Source: Liolophura sinensis | Taxonomy: Eukaryota > Mollusca > Polyplacophora > Chitonida > Chitonidae | Direction of reading: 5' to 3' | Length of the DNA stretch: 64,000 nt | Assembly: GCF_032854445.1 (NCBI RefSeq) | Contig: NC_088296.1 | Coordinates: 27,957,064 to 28,021,063 of the forward strand | Shown: in pieces, positions 10,781 to 22,117 of the stretch | Layout of the letters: each line of letters begins with the position of its first letter | Position numbering within the stretch: the stretch's first letter is position 1 | Made by a program: the position numbers and the translations under genes | The notes under the pieces: model-generated | What the model was told of the DNA's origin: nothing | The model's input: the letters and a program-made list of their open reading frames with translations, nothing else | The model's database searches: none

Positions 10781-11636
10781 GTACGTGATGTATGGTTATT
10801 TACAAGGAGAGCATGTTGGACTAAATACCATTTTAAACACCTAGTTTTATCTTCAAACACATGTATCCACAAATGTCAAACACGGAAAATTATTCACTTC
10901 GGGCGCGAATTATATATATTATGCTGCCTTTGGCGTAAACATAACAATAAATATGGTGCGAACAAAAATTATATTATTTCTTTGCAAGGCCAAAAATACA
11001 TCTGAATGCTTCAGGGTTATATCAAAATGCAAACCTTTTTGTCACATCATGTTTTCGACCAATGGCAAGATTTAAAAGTTGTGAAGGAATTTTGAAACCT
11101 TTTTTTTAAACTATATATATGCACTTAGATTCTGTGTATAAGAAGATAACATTTTAGAGCAATCGTTTCATCCTTTAAAAAATTCAAAATTTCACGAAAT
11201 GCGAAATCGTCGGTAAACCACGTAACCAAATTTGCCCCGTGTTTTCAAGACACTGCTCAACAACAGGGTATGGCCTTGCTTGGTAACAACATATGAAAGT
11301 CTGTCTGTGTAGGGATGTTAGGGAATGCTAGAAATTTCCGGGTATGACGTGCCCTTTTTAGTGACCAGTGTATGTCATGGTGCAATATTTAGATAATCCA
11401 CCCTCCGGGCGATACCTTTTATTATTGTTGTCAGGACTACCAACCAAATTTTGTGTGCCCACTACAGAGAAAACTTCTGCACCAAATAAGTTGTAATTTA
11501 CACATTATTCCCCCATTGTCTGAAATAATGCATATCAAAGAAACTGAAGTGCCACAATGTCCAGTAAAATTATAAAAATCTGTCTGCCTGCCACCGAGTA
11601 TAATGTCGTCCATGCACCACTATGCGTGGCACATTG
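10781..11636 (+). other. Intron without recognised features
   Basis: Matches the intron after 22897 closely. No exon or mobile element recognised up to the second minisatellite. Confidence 0.5.
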
Positions 11637-11955
11637 GTGCAACTTTAACACATCGCGTCGGTGGCATTGGGGCAGAAGACTCATACATCGCCACGGCGCC
11701 ACTGGGCCGAAACTGCCGTATATCGCGACGGCGCCATTGGGGCGGAACTCTCATACATCGCGACGGCGCCATTGGGGCGGAACTTTTATACATCGCGACG
11801 GCACCATAGGGGCGGAACTTTCATACACCGCGACGGCGCCATTGGGGCGGAACTCCCATACATCGCGACGGCGCCATAAGGGCGGATCTCTCGTACATCG
11901 CGACGGTGCCACAGGGGCCGCCCAGTCTGCGTTGGTGCTACTGGGGTCACTGGGG
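11637..11955 (+). repeat. Minisatellite 2, copy A (35-bp unit, about 9 units)
   Basis: Units of CATACATCGCGACGGCGCCA plus TTGGGGCGGAACTCT repeat every 35 bp (for example near 11,685, 11,720, 11,755 and 11,790). CG-rich and far more GC-rich than the flanks. Copy B carries about 25 units. Confidence 0.9.
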
Positions 11956-13375
11956 GCAGAATCTTCATAACAAATGCTCCAAGCGACTGTATTTTACACC
12001 AAATGGAAGTCTTACAAAATCTGTCAAACACCGAAGAGAATTTGAGAAAATACGATCTACATTCACCGAGAGACAGACCGGCACAGTGGATGACATACAA
12101 ATGTATTGCAAGATACAAGTAGCCGAATTAATGTGGGCCTAAGGCTGTACACTTCAACCTTCAGTACAGTCTCTGTTCATTTCAGTAGCTGTTATACCTT
12201 AAATTCACTACACTGTAAACCATTGAAACAAATTATATCAACAGCTTAGTTTCCGATGATTCGTCCAGTTAACATTCGTAACACTTAGACTCTGAAAAGT
12301 CCCGAATGCTTGCAAATTCATTTGCAGAAGTAGGCTTAACCGATCCGTCGATTGGCCTCGTTTGAACTTTAGGTTATCGCCCAGGCATCTTCTCTCTTCC
12401 ACCTCTCCAGACGGTCGTTTGTTTCAGAATCGCGGAAGAAGGAGCTGCCGACTCAAAGTAAACAAATTTGTCTTTGTTAACTATGCCAAGAATACGGTCG
12501 GTAACAGAGTAGGTCTAGTTTGTTACTTTTAACAAACAGTCTGTTAAAAAATTGTCAACACAGTAAACCGTGTTGAAATACAAAGCAGTATTTTCATTGT
12601 GCCTTATGCAGTTATCTTCGTGTTACCCAAATTTAATCCACTACAAATAAAAGAATGAATGTCAGGCATGTGTCTGCTCAAAGATGTTTTCTTGCTTACG
12701 TTCTAATGTGAAGGATGCCTTAATTCGATTCAAACTTTATCAGATGAACATGAAAACCTGAGGCCGCCTAATGGTACTCCTGATGCAGCTGTGCTCTCTG
12801 TATTGTTTATAGGAGACTGTATACTGTATTCTGGTTTGTATTCCAGAAACCAGTATAATTTTCCATCAAAATTTCTTTGTTCCGGTGCAAGTAAACCCGA
12901 CGAAAGGGCTAACTACATCGTGTATCACCACATTATATTGTCATTTATGTAATAATTTATCTATTGTTGTAAAGGCCTAAATAGTAGGAAATTATGCGGC
13001 CGCTAGCACCGGGAAAGTTAAATCTCATTTTTATTTGACGTCACTGGTCATTGCTGTCTTTTCATCAAATTTAACAATCCAGGCCTCATGGATGCCTCAT
13101 CGACCAGCATAAACCTGGTAAATTACACAGGAATACTTAAGGATTGAAAAACCGCTGAGCACCACTGTGCAAAATGTATGAAGGCGCATGTCCGTGCCCG
13201 ATTCACCGTGTTATCATACTAAGGTAGGCATGACTGTTTACCAGCCTTAATTCCCTCCAGGCTATCCGCAGACGATGTACTGATGCCCCTGTTTGTGAAT
13301 GTGAATATAATACAGACGAAAGTAAATATATATGCAGTGTTCGGTTTGTCATTTTTTCGGTTTGTTTGGTGCTAG
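11956..13375 (+). other. Intron without recognised features
   Basis: Collinear with about 24,750-26,176 in copy B. Only short open frames, not shared between the copies; nothing recognised. Confidence 0.45.
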
Positions 13376-13611
13376 ACGGGGACTGCTCGCCGTCACATCC
13401 CTACCCCTCCTTTTTTGTCATCACTGGGAACTACTCCAAGCATTTTTCAGAAAACTTTACTTTCCCACATCACGGAAGACACGCAATCAGACTTTACCAA
13501 GAATTGAGTCGCCTACAAGATGGAAAGTGTATCAAATATCACACGAAGGTAGAGCAAAAACTTGCGGTTTCCTTAGATGCACGACTTTACATTATATCTC
13601 CACGTCCTTAA
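13376..13611 (+). CDS. Candidate orphan coding exon (unrecognised)
   Basis: After an acceptor-like TTTGGTGCTAG an open frame of 78 codons runs to TAA (13,609-13,611). In phase 1 it would start with Asp-Gly-Asp-Cys and contains the sequons NYS and NFT, GRHAIRLYQ, GKCIKYHTKVE and SLDARLYIIS. Phase 1 and the Cys and glycosylation pattern suggest an extracellular domain, perhaps Ig-like, but I cannot name it. In copy B (26,177 on) about 50 bases in the middle are missing. It may be a leftover exon or chance. Confidence 0.25.
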
Positions 13612-13689
13612 GGATTCCTAACAAGGATAGGTATAATTAAAGAATTACAATGAAGTAGCATGTCTTCTCCAACTGCCAGGGTTCATTTA

Positions 13690-14470
13690 ATAGTGATACG
13701 TAACAGTTGAAACGACATAATGCTCTCAAGATTATGGTGAAACAACAATGGTTTCTTTGGTATGGACACCGGCGAAATTTGCTGGATAATCCTATATGGC
13801 CCTGTCCGAGAATGTGGAAACTTCTCGTCCCGGAGAAGGTCTGGGATTATGCACTGACACTTTATCGCCTTCCTGGGAGAATGGTCATCATGGTGGCTCT
13901 TCTGCTTCTATTCAGCCAGGTCTATGTTGGCTTTGGCCAGCTCACGGGCTTCTCGTGGACGAACCGTGACTTCATCTTTGTAGACTGCCTGCAACTTTAA
14001 AGGCTGAAATCCTCGAAAGGAGTGCGGTGTCCACTGGTAACAGTTGTCTACCATAGAGTAAATAGAAAGGCGTTTGCTGAATGCTCTTTTGCATGCTTGT
14101 TTTGTAGACTAACTGTGTGAATAGTATGATACCGTCCCAGTCACGGTAATGCTTACTAACATACATGGACAGCAGTGTTGCCAACGTATGATTAAACCTT
14201 TCCACGAGCCCATCGGTCTGCTGAGGATAGGTAGAATTATTTACTTTGTTAGTGTTCATGACTTCGCAAATCTCCTTTAACAGCTTGGGTTAGAAGTTCG
14301 TTCCTTTGTCTGACAGGAGGACTTTAGAACTTTCATGACGAGCAAATATTTCTTCAACACATAGCTTGGCACATATACGTGCTTCTTGGGACTTTATTGC
14401 GAAGGGTTTTCGTCATTTCGTCAGGTAGTCGCTGACCACAACAATATACTGATTACCCTCATCCGTAGGC
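13690..14470 (-). pseudogene. Integrase catalytic core and C-terminal remnant (copy A)
   Basis: The frame 14,259-13,972 shows the core landmark STYPQQTDGLVERFNHTL, containing the region of the family's catalytic Glu, followed by a WDG...Q..YKTS.Q.S..TPF.L.YGR stretch typical of Ty3-type integrases. The earlier part (14,260-14,470) is in other frames. The region after YGRQLLPVD is frameshifted, whereas copy B keeps it longer. Confidence 0.8.
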
Positions 14471-14497
14471 AGGAACGGGCCTAACACAGCGATACGA

Positions 14498-14854
14498 TCA
14501 TATGGTCCTCCACAAGAGGCTTTTTTCCGTAGGTATCATTAAACCAAGGTGACCGGCTGTTTGATCATCGTAGTACATGAACAAGACCTCGGCGATAATT
14601 GACTGCGGAACTACCAACTGTTTCCGGGTATATTTTCCGCGTCCCCGTGAGTCTGGACTCCAGAGGTGATACAAGACACCATCCTCCAGTAAATAGACTC
14701 CCGACTCGGCGACGATTTTCCTAGTCTCTGTAGACGTTGCTGGTAGGATACCATCCTCTAGATACCTCAACATTGCAGACGCGAACATGTCCTTCATTTG
14801 GGATGTCCGAAATAATGTGTTTCGAAAGCCAACGACATCATCAGATTGTTGCAC
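14498..14854 (-). pseudogene. Integrase N-terminal zinc-finger region (copy A)
   Basis: A minus-strand frame reads LEDGVLYHLWSPDSRG, then QLVVPQSIIAEVLFMYYDDQ and AGHLGL, the typical run-in to the His-His-Cys-Cys finger of Ty3-type integrases. The frame ends before the two cysteines. A piece of this same region occurs inverted at 16,765-16,878. Confidence 0.75.
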
Positions 14855-14872
14855 TTGAGCAGCAGCATACGG

Positions 14873-15411
14873 TCAACGCGACAGGCCGTCAGCATTACCA
14901 TGCTTTACACCTGACCTGTGCTCGATCTTGAGGTCATATTCCTGGAGTTCCAGTGACCATCTGGCAAGTTTTCCAACGGGATATTTCTGACTCATCAGCC
15001 ATCTGAGTGGGGTGTGATCCGTCACAACGGTGAATGGTTGACGGTAAAGATAATGACGGAACGTCTTTATACCCCAAAAAGAGGGTGAGGGCTTCTTTCT
15101 CAATTGTTGCATAATTTTGTTCTGCTTTCTTTAGCTACCGACTTCCATGGGCAATCGTTTGCTCTTCTTCACCATCAAGCTGAGCCAATACAACACCTAA
15201 TCCGTGATTCCTGGTGTCTGTGTGGAGCACAAATAGCAGAGAGAAATTTGGATAGCGTAAAGTAGGTGTAGTGCAAAGAGCGTTTCTCGGTTGTTTGTAT
15301 GCGTTTTCGCATTCCTGACACCATGAAAATTTTACATCTTTCTTCGGGAGACAATGCAGATAATGCGATAATACGACACAACGCCCAGAAAACTGCAGAG
15401 TTCAGCCACAT
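14873..15411 (-). pseudogene. Retroelement RNase H domain (copy A)
   Basis: The last 79 residues are open and show FRHYLYRQPFTVVTDH, then PLRWLM, LARWSLELQEYDLKIEHR and KHGNADGLSR, which are typical of Ty3-type RNase H followed by the linker to integrase. The upstream part (TDTRNHGLGV, LAQLDGEEEQTI) is present but frameshifted. Confidence 0.85.
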
Positions 15412-15677
15412 TGGAAGTTCTTACTTCCACCATCAATGTGAGCTAGAAATTTGACACTTGGCCGACAGAATACAGACTTCGCCAACTTTATCTTGAGATT
15501 TGCTTCACGGATACGCTGAAGCACTTGACGGAGTCGAGAAACATGCTCTTCAAAGGTAACTGAGAAAGTGATTTTGTCGTCAATGTAAAGCATACAGGTT
15601 TTCCAGATCAAACCAGCCAAGAGTAAGTCCATTAGACGTTGGAAGGTGCTGGGTGCATTTGCCAACGCAAAAGCCAT
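15402..15677 (-). pseudogene. Reverse transcriptase palm fragment (copy A)
   Basis: Shows MAFALANAPSTFQRLMD followed by LYIDD, the Y-x-D-D catalytic box, and FEEHVSRLRQVLQRI, all classical for Ty3-type RT. The residue after YIDD is Lys where copy B has Ile. The segment between this and the RT fingers is replaced by a non-coding block. Confidence 0.88.
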
Positions 15678-15799
15678 AACAGTAAACTCGCAATGGCCAC
15701 AAAAAATTGAGAAAGCTGTTTTTCCCCCTGTACTTTTTGGCTACCTTCACCTACCACTGTCCCGACAATAAGTGTAGGGTTGTGAAGTACTTAGCACCT

Positions 15800-16185
15800 T
15801 CAAATATAAGCGTCATGTCCGACATTCATATACCATTCGTAGTCCATAAAGGGCGTTCCAAGTCAGTAATCGCAAGATCCATTTCCAAAACAACGTTTAA
15901 CACTAGCTCCCAAAGACAAAGGTATGTAAGAAATTATACAAATAAGAAATGAAGCCACAAGAGAAAAGCGATCATCAGTTTTCAATGATGCCGGACACTC
16001 AGTGGATATTCCAGGCATGAATTCCATATCAAAGTTCAAATTCGTAGTCCGTGAAAGAGTTCCAGGTCAAATAACAATTAAATAAGTATCTCAGTCGCCC
16101 ACTGATTGCAACTGTTCATAAATGCATCATGCAGATGTAATGAGCATGGCTCCTATTACGGCCACTAGCCCCAGGTTAAGCGGTA
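15800..16185 (-). repeat. Non-coding block replacing part of the RT, copy A
   Basis: The RT fingers end near 16,190 and the palm resumes at about 15,677. The sequence between, with GACATGACGCTTATAT at one end and CTTAACCTGGGGCTAG at the other, encodes no RT. Most of it recurs without any RT sequence at 57,262-57,645, so it is probably a separate dispersed repeat. Also present in copy B (about 28,590-28,985). Confidence 0.65.
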
Positions 16186-16372
16186 TTAACAATATTGGGT
16201 ACACAAAATTCTTAACGACTGCGTTCAAGGCTCGATATTCCACATAAAAGCGACATGACTGATCTAGCATTTGAACCAACACAACAGGATCTGACCAGGA
16301 ACTAGTAGATGGGGGGATAACCCTATTATCCGGCATCTTATCTACTTCCCTTTTAATCATATCTCTCCGCAT
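16127..16372 (-). pseudogene. Reverse transcriptase fingers fragment (copy A)
   Basis: A minus-strand frame shows IKREVDKMPDNRVIPPSTS, SSWSDPVVLV, then CRFYVEYRALNAVVK, the conserved N-terminal RT blocks (usually R.DYR.LN). It runs into the foreign block shortly after YPILLI. Confidence 0.85.
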
Positions 16373-16487
16373 TGATGGTACCCGGTATGGTCAAAATTTT
16401 ATTTAATCATTTCCTTGGGTGTTTTTTTCGTGTTGAGTCAAATTGGTTCTGCCTAGATCTGCATCCTTATCAACTAAAATGTCACTG

Positions 16488-16632
16488 TATTCATTTAACA
16501 GGTTTTTCCCACACAATTTTGCCTTTGAAGTCCAAATTAGATCCAGTGAGATAAATGTCGCTGTATTCATTTAACAGGTTTTCCCACACAACTTTCCCTT
16601 TGAACTCCAAATTAGATCCAGTGAGATCAATC
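16488..16632 (-). repeat. 75-bp tandem repeat in the protease-RT linker, two units
   Basis: Two units, about 70-75 bp apart, read LLNEYSDI...LTGSNL on the minus strand. NEYSDI is the stretch that normally precedes RT in these elements. Copy B has four units (29,285-29,540). Confidence 0.75.
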
Positions 16633-16764
16633 TGATCACTAACTGGCACCTTTTCTCCTGAAGGTTGAAGGTTAGCTGTTGTTGTGGAGCCATCACGTCG
16701 ATTTAGTACCTGAAAGATGTTATTTCGAACATCCCAAATCAAGGACATGTTCACGTCTGGTGAG

Positions 16765-16878
16765 GTATCTAGAGGATAGTATCTATCCTACCAGCAACGA
16801 CTACAGAGAGTAGGAAAATTGTCGCCGAGTCGGGAGTCTATTTACTGGAGGATGGTGCCTTGTATCACCTCTGGAGTG
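16765..16878 (+). repeat. Inverted copy of an integrase segment
   Basis: The plus strand here (GAGTCTATTTACTGGAGGAT and flanks) equals the reverse complement of about 14,660-14,770, so a piece of integrase lies inverted between protease and RT. Copy B lacks it; there the whole stretch is deleted. Confidence 0.8.
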
Positions 16879-17196
16879 CACCCTCTCTGATAGATTTTCC
16901 CACTTGCACAGGTTCAGGGCATCTATTTGCAATTCTAACTGATACACACGATTGTTCACTGGTGGCCAGCACATGGGCTAGGTAAAAGCTGAACTGTGAT
17001 ACAAGTTCTTCTCGTGGTTCCACACCAACCAGTCCATACGCTAACTTACAAATATTTGTCCACATTGTGACTTCTGATCGACCTGGGATTTGTACTGAAT
17101 CTAACAGACAAACAGGCCAGCTGGTTCCTGTAAGATTATCAGCATGTAGCATATCTACAGTAACATTTAACCAAGTAACAGTGCATGTGTGGAAGT

Positions 17197-17433
17197 CTAT
17201 GTACATTCTACCTGATTGCATAGTGTAAGTTCCAATGAGACAGTCATAGGGAAATGGTTGAGCCACAAAATACATGACAGACATCTGCTCGCCACCAAAG
17301 GTATGATCGATCCCCCAGTAGATGGCACAACAGTTCTATTGTCAGTGGGAAGCAGACTGCACGAGTGAAGGCGTGAAGCTATTGCTTTACTTATGATGCT
17401 CACACCAGAGACCAAATCCACCAAAACATTCAC
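17197..17433 (-). pseudogene. Retroelement protease region (copy A)
   Basis: A minus-strand frame reads MNVLVDLVSGVSIISKAI. Family proteases have D-T/S-G here; this one has Asp-Leu-Val-Ser-Gly, so the catalytic triad is altered. The following frame (17,284-16,865) continues with YDCLIGTYTM and a DFHTCTVTW stretch as expected after the protease. Copy B has the same DLVSG. Confidence 0.7.
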
Positions 17434-17751
17434 TGGATTGAGGTTGAGCGTACCAGCAATACATGATTAATACGGCCAGCACGGCATGTTGCTACTTCAG
17501 CTCCAGTCCGGGAATTCTTACTACTGTCAGCAGTACAGTCAGTATTTGTACTTTATACGTTACTTAAAGTATCTCATCCAGTTTATGTCTGACTACCGAA
17601 AACATCCGGTCAAAGAACCGTTTGTATTTACAGTGTAGTTAGTTTTTCCACTGTGCTCAGTTTGTACAGTGTTGATATCATACAGGCATCAAACATTCCT
17701 CTGGCCATCCAACTCCCGTCCAGGAGTGACCCTCATTGGTTTTAGTCCTTC

Positions 17752-17822
17752 TTGTCTCAGCATTAATTTTCAACATTTCCAACCTGGCAGCAAAAATTAC
17801 ACACTGGCTGCCCGTCTGTTGT
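17752..17822 (-). pseudogene. gag zinc-knuckle remnant (copy A)
   Basis: The minus strand reads C-N-F-C-C-Q-V-G-N-V-E-N-stop-C, the spacing of a Cys-x2-Cys-x4-His-x4-Cys knuckle with His changed to Asn and a stop in the last gap. Confidence 0.5.
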
Positions 17823-18844
17823 TCTTAGGTTTCGGCTCACATTTCTTGTTTGCGATGTCTGTGTTCCACGTCCTCTACCACGAAAGGCCTGGTAGTTCTG
17901 GCTTCTATCCTTCTCTGAGTTCCCAGCTATGCGTTCATTGACGGCATTTGTTCCACTAATAACTCCAACTTTTTTCTTCCAATGGACGATGCTGGTTTCC
18001 TCTCTGGCGATCCCTATATATCCCTATATCAATACATATGTTACCAAGAAACCTTTCCTCGCAGTGTCAGCTTGGTTCTGTTCATCACAGCTTAGTGCAA
18101 GTTGGTGAAAAACCAATCCTTCATCGTGCACTCATAGGGTAGAAAGTACTACAATGTCGATAGTAACTCCAGATCAGCGAGGACAGTCATATAAATGCTA
18201 CATAACACACTTAAGCAGTAAATTCCCGTCTCTTGTCAGTTTTCCTGGTTTAGGTTTGCATACGAATTGTCCAATTAATGCTTAACTACCAGCATCCTAC
18301 ACACTGCTTAACGACATGGCTCAAGCGACACTAACGTGGAAAAAAGATACACCATGGAAAGGAATCAAGGCGTACAATTCTGTAAAAATGTGTACTGGTT
18401 TTAATAGTGATTTCTTCGATGTCACTGACCTGGGATTGCTGATGGGTTTTCTTGTCATCACATATAATTCATGATGTTATAGAAATTATTCAAGCGAACC
18501 AGGTTCGGGGACTTGTATTAACGATTTGAGTGGCCCTTCTGCAGAGTTCTTTTTTCTTCGCCTATTACTCCTATTATGTCAGTTTAACATCCCGAGGAAA
18601 GGAAAGATACATGTAGCCGTTCGCCACGAAGTGTTTATAAATAATACATTTCTTTTATTTACTGATTTAGTGTTAATTAACGCCATACTCAATAATTCTT
18701 CACTTTCACGATAAGTGACAAAACTGGGGTGCCATAATTTCTAGCCAAAATTCTGTCGGGCCCTCACAAGGTATAATGTAGTTCATGCACCGCTTTGTGT
18801 GGCACACTGCACACTACTGATCAAATTACACCATACCTCAGTCT

Positions 18845-19860
18845 TTGGTGCTGTGTCATTGCGGCACTGTGGTACATCGCTATGGTGTTGTGTTGCAGTG
18901 CATGACCGCGGCACTTTGGTAAAGTGTGAGCGCGGCACTGTAGAACATCGCTACGGGGCTGTGGTGCTGTGTGCGTCCGCGGCACAGTGGTACAGTGTCG
19001 TTGTGGCACTGTGGTACATCGCTATGATATTGTGGTGCAGTGTATGACCGTGATATAGTGTGACCAGGGCACCGTAGTCCATCGTTACGGTGCTGTGGTG
19101 CTGTGTATAATCGGGGCACGTTAGTGGTGTGAGCCCGGCACCGTAGTACATTGCTACGGTGCTGTGGTGCTGTGTGTGACCACGGCACTGTGGTACGTAT
19201 CATTGTTGCACTGTGGTGCATCGCTATGGTGTTGTGGTGCACTATATGACCACGGCACCGTGGTACAGTGTGTCTGCGACACCGTAGTCCATCGCTGTGG
19301 TACTGTGTGTGACCACAGCACTTTGGTACAGTGTGACCGCGGCACCTTAGTACATGGCTGTGGTGCTTGTGTGCGACCGCGGGAACGTGGGACAGTGTAA
19401 TTGCGGCACGGTGGTACATCACTATGGTGCTGTGATGCAGTGCATGACCGCGGCAACGTGGTACAGTGTGACTGCGGCACCGTGGTACAGTGTGACTGCA
19501 ACACTGTAGTACATCGCAACGGCACTGTGGTGCTGTGTGTGACCGCGGCACTTTGGTACAGTGTGACCGCGGCAACTTAGTACATCGCTACGGTGCTGTG
19601 GTGCTTGTGTGCGACCGCGGCACTGTGGGACAGTGTCATTGCGGCAGGGTGGTACATCTCTATGGTGCTGTTATGCAGTGCATGACCGCGGCAACGTGGT
19701 ACAGTGTGACTGCGGTACCGTGGTACAGGGTGACTGCGACACTGTATTACATCGCAACGGTACTGTGGTGCTGTGTGTGACCGCGGCACTGTGGTACAGT
19801 GTCATTGCGCCACTGTGGTGCATTGCCATGCTGCTGTGGTGCTGAGTGTGATTGCGAGAC
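18845..19860 (+). repeat. Minisatellite 1, copy B
   Basis: Same units as 6,862-7,660, about 1 kb long. One block (GACCGCGGCACTTTGGTACA and following) occurs twice, near 19,320 and 19,540, which accounts for most of the extra length. Long minus-strand open frames over it are not genes. Confidence 0.9.
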
Positions 19861-19997
19861 TGTGCTGTTCTTTGTCAGTTGGGTTTATCAATAGATAGTT
19901 CCTTTACCTACACGATATACACTAACAATCGGGAGATACATCTATACCTCTGGTGTCTATGAACCTGCTACATGTATGTTATTGTGACATTCCACAG

Positions 19998-20096
19998 AAA
20001 GGAGAGTCGGCTGTTCATTGGGCAGTGCGTAAAAATAATGTGGATCTTGTCCGTCAGATTGTGGATCTGGGCGGGGATATTAACATTCGGAATAAG
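19998..20096 (+). CDS. Ankyrin-repeat exon, type A (copy B)
   Basis: 33 codons, KGESAVHWAV to DINIRNK, phase 0 on both sides, acceptor ATTCCACAG and donor GTGAGT. It differs from 7795 by one replacement (Cys to Trp in the TPLHLAA motif) and one silent change (ATC/ATT). Opens the A-B-C cassette of copy B. Confidence 0.83.
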
Positions 20097-20325
20097 GTGA
20101 GTTGTTGTTGTTTTGGAAACACACATTGTACATACGTGACGATCTACATGTAACATTGTGAAATCCCTGCGGTCTTAAACCCTTTTCAGATGCAGAATTT
20201 TGACCTGTATTTGGTTTGTAAACATGACCTATGTGGAGAGAATAAAACAGAATGGCACCATGAAATGTGCAGTTTTTGCCACATTTTCTTCATTTTGAGG
20301 ACTTTAAGACCTTCGACACGGTGTT

Positions 20326-20418
20326 TGTTGTGTCACCCGACACCGCTGAACCTTGTTTCGTACCTCGTCAAATGCCTCTAATGCTGCACATTCTCGAGAT
20401 TTGACTAGCGGTGTTAAA
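20326..20418 (+). repeat. Hairpin element, right arm mostly deleted
   Basis: The left arm of the 8,123-8,249 hairpin is intact here, but after ATTCTCGAGATTTGACTAGC the sequence jumps to GGTGTTAAACCC. About 40 bases of the right arm are missing relative to copy A. Confidence 0.7.
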
Positions 20419-20699
20419 CCCTGAATTTGTCACCTGTGAAACAAGGCTTCTTTTTAATCTACATCAGTTAGGGCTTTATTCTAACTATTTATGTGAATAC
20501 TTCAACAATAGCGAATGTCGCGCCCCGTAGCACCATGGTTTAAGCAAAAGAAGGTAAAACTATACAGTGATGTTACTTGCAATTTCGTTTTTATTGCAAT
20601 ATGTTTGAAGTTAAAATTTTGGGAAATGAAAGTTTGGCGTGGTAGGTAAATCAGCGCAAGTTCTGCTTTCCGGGAGATAAGGTCGTAGTTTGTATATTT

Positions 20700-20807
20700 G
20701 GAAAGACACCAATTCTCCTGGCTTATAAGGGGCAAATGATCTGGATCGCCTTCGTCTCCTAGTCAGAAATGCAGCTGAAGTGTGAAAATTCAGGATCTAG
20801 TACGTCA
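20700..20807 (+). pseudogene. Decayed ankyrin exon (copy B)
   Basis: Same broken exon as 8,530-8,636 with the acceptor lost and stops in frame; a few further substitutions (CTCCTGGCTTATAAGGGG). Confidence 0.75.
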
Positions 20808-21371
20808 TCCACAGATCAAATGAAAGACCACGTTATCTGTGTCATTGTAAACTAGGGATTTATGTTTCAGTTATCCTCAAAAACGATTTTTTAATGTTAT
20901 CTGGGTAAAAAATATTTGAAGGGTTTCTGAACTAATTCTAGACTCAAGGGAATGTGAACTGAATTTGTAAACATATATTGAGGATGCCTTGAATATGTAG
21001 GACAGAACTGGTACGATTACTCAAGACTTTATGACGTCATTTACGGTAATTTAACAGAAAGACGTAAAGATATATGTACCGAAAGGTGCCGCAGGTGTAC
21101 AGTAACAAACAGTTCACGACTTTACACAGACTGTGCTACTGAAGCCTGCCTGCTTAAAATACAATCAGTTGTCACGTACATCATGCTCTAGTACCAAATT
21201 TTGATTTTACATAAATGTCGGCGCCCTGGAAATAAAAGAAATCATCCAGGTATATATGTAACTGGTAACACAGCCAGGGAATGTACAATTCGTTAGCTAC
21301 ATGAGTAACACTCACAATGGACAAGACTGACAACTGAATTATGTGAACATGTTACCTTACTGTCACCTGTT

Positions 21372-21432
21372 CCACACGAACGTGACAGTTGTTTATTTGG
21401 TAGTTCGTAAAAATAATGTATGTTTATACTGG
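21372..21432 (+). pseudogene. Truncated relic of a type A ankyrin exon (copy B)
   Basis: Counterpart of 9,196-9,255: TTCCACACGAACGTGACAGT, then similarity ends after AATAATGT. No acceptor. Confidence 0.6.
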
Positions 21433-21710
21433 ACACGTATTCTTTGTGTGGTGACAACTGGTGTAGAATTGTAGAATCCAAATGTTCAGAAACTAAGCTA
21501 ATGTTATGTACACAATTTCGGTGTGTTTGTATTATTTGTTAATGTTAGATTGCCAACCTGGTTAGTGTTTGATAAATTCTGTTGGTGTTTTCGGAAATGT
21601 AATCCTGTAAAATTTATTTCCAAATAAAAACCTGTATTTGTCAAAAGTCTCGGCGCCTTTTTTGACACTCAGTCTTGACTTCATCTGCACACTATTTTTA
21701 ACTGTTACAG

Positions 21711-21809
21711 GGTGGGAAGACGCCTTTGCTTTTAGCTTTGAGGGCCAATAATCTGGATCTTGTTCGTCTGTTGGTAGAGAGAGGCGCTGACGTCAATATA
21801 CAGAATAAG
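21711..21809 (+). CDS. Ankyrin-repeat exon, type B (copy B)
   Basis: 33 codons, GGKTPLLLAL to GADVNIQNK, phase 0 on both sides, acceptor CTGTTACAG and donor GTATGT. Four silent and three replacement changes from 9536. A standard ankyrin repeat. Confidence 0.83.
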
Positions 21810-22117
21810 GTATGTGGTGTATACTTACGATGATTTTTACATTGTCTCTGACTCTAGACTAAATAAGACCGATATTAAAATAAATGTTTTATTTCTGGGG
21901 TTTTTTCCAGGAATACAGTCTAAACTGATTTTCCATTCAGGTGCCCTGGTTCCTCTGTGCATGCAAATATTAGGGGGTACAAAATACCAACAAAAATAAA
22001 CAGATTCTCTGTAAAATTCTGCAGAAAATGTTGCTAACATCGTTGCATACATTACTCGCAAACGGATCTCCATTGGGTAGTTATGGCCAATTTTTTAAAT
22101 CTATTTATTTACTTATT

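Larger units (their letters stand above)
13690..17960 (-). mobile_element. Degenerate Ty3/gypsy-like retroelement, copy A
   Basis: Read on the minus strand, in order: gag zinc-knuckle remnant (about 17,820), protease region (17,433-17,197), RT fingers (16,372-16,180), RT palm (15,677-15,402), RNase H (about 15,390-14,873), integrase zinc finger (14,760-14,498), integrase core (about 14,470-13,972) and post-integrase part. This is the Ty3 domain order. No LTRs were recognised. Frameshifts, stops, an inserted block in RT (about 15,800-16,185) and an inverted integrase piece (16,765-16,878) show it is dead. It lies opposite to the host gene in an intron. Confidence 0.88.
6063..18008 (+). repeat. 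Segmental duplication, copy A (about 12 kb)
   Basis: Collinear with 18,038-30,441 over its whole length: minisatellite, type A ankyrin exon, hairpin, pseudo-exons, type B and C exons, second minisatellite and minus-strand Ty3-like element in the same order. Offsets run from about 11,975 to 12,800 because minisatellites and indels differ. The right end stops within the first bases of a family 1 SINE (17,991-18,008, GCTGGTTTCCTCTCTGGC), whose continuation is at the end of copy B. Confidence 0.92.

Noticed and set aside
11557-12142. Repetitive frames in minisatellite 2 (also 23,771-24,936)
   Set aside because: The 35-bp period makes the frames drift; they overlap each other on both strands and match no protein.
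18821-19860. 231-codon minus-strand frame in minisatellite 1, copy B
   Set aside because: Same reason; no start context, no domain, repeat-derived.
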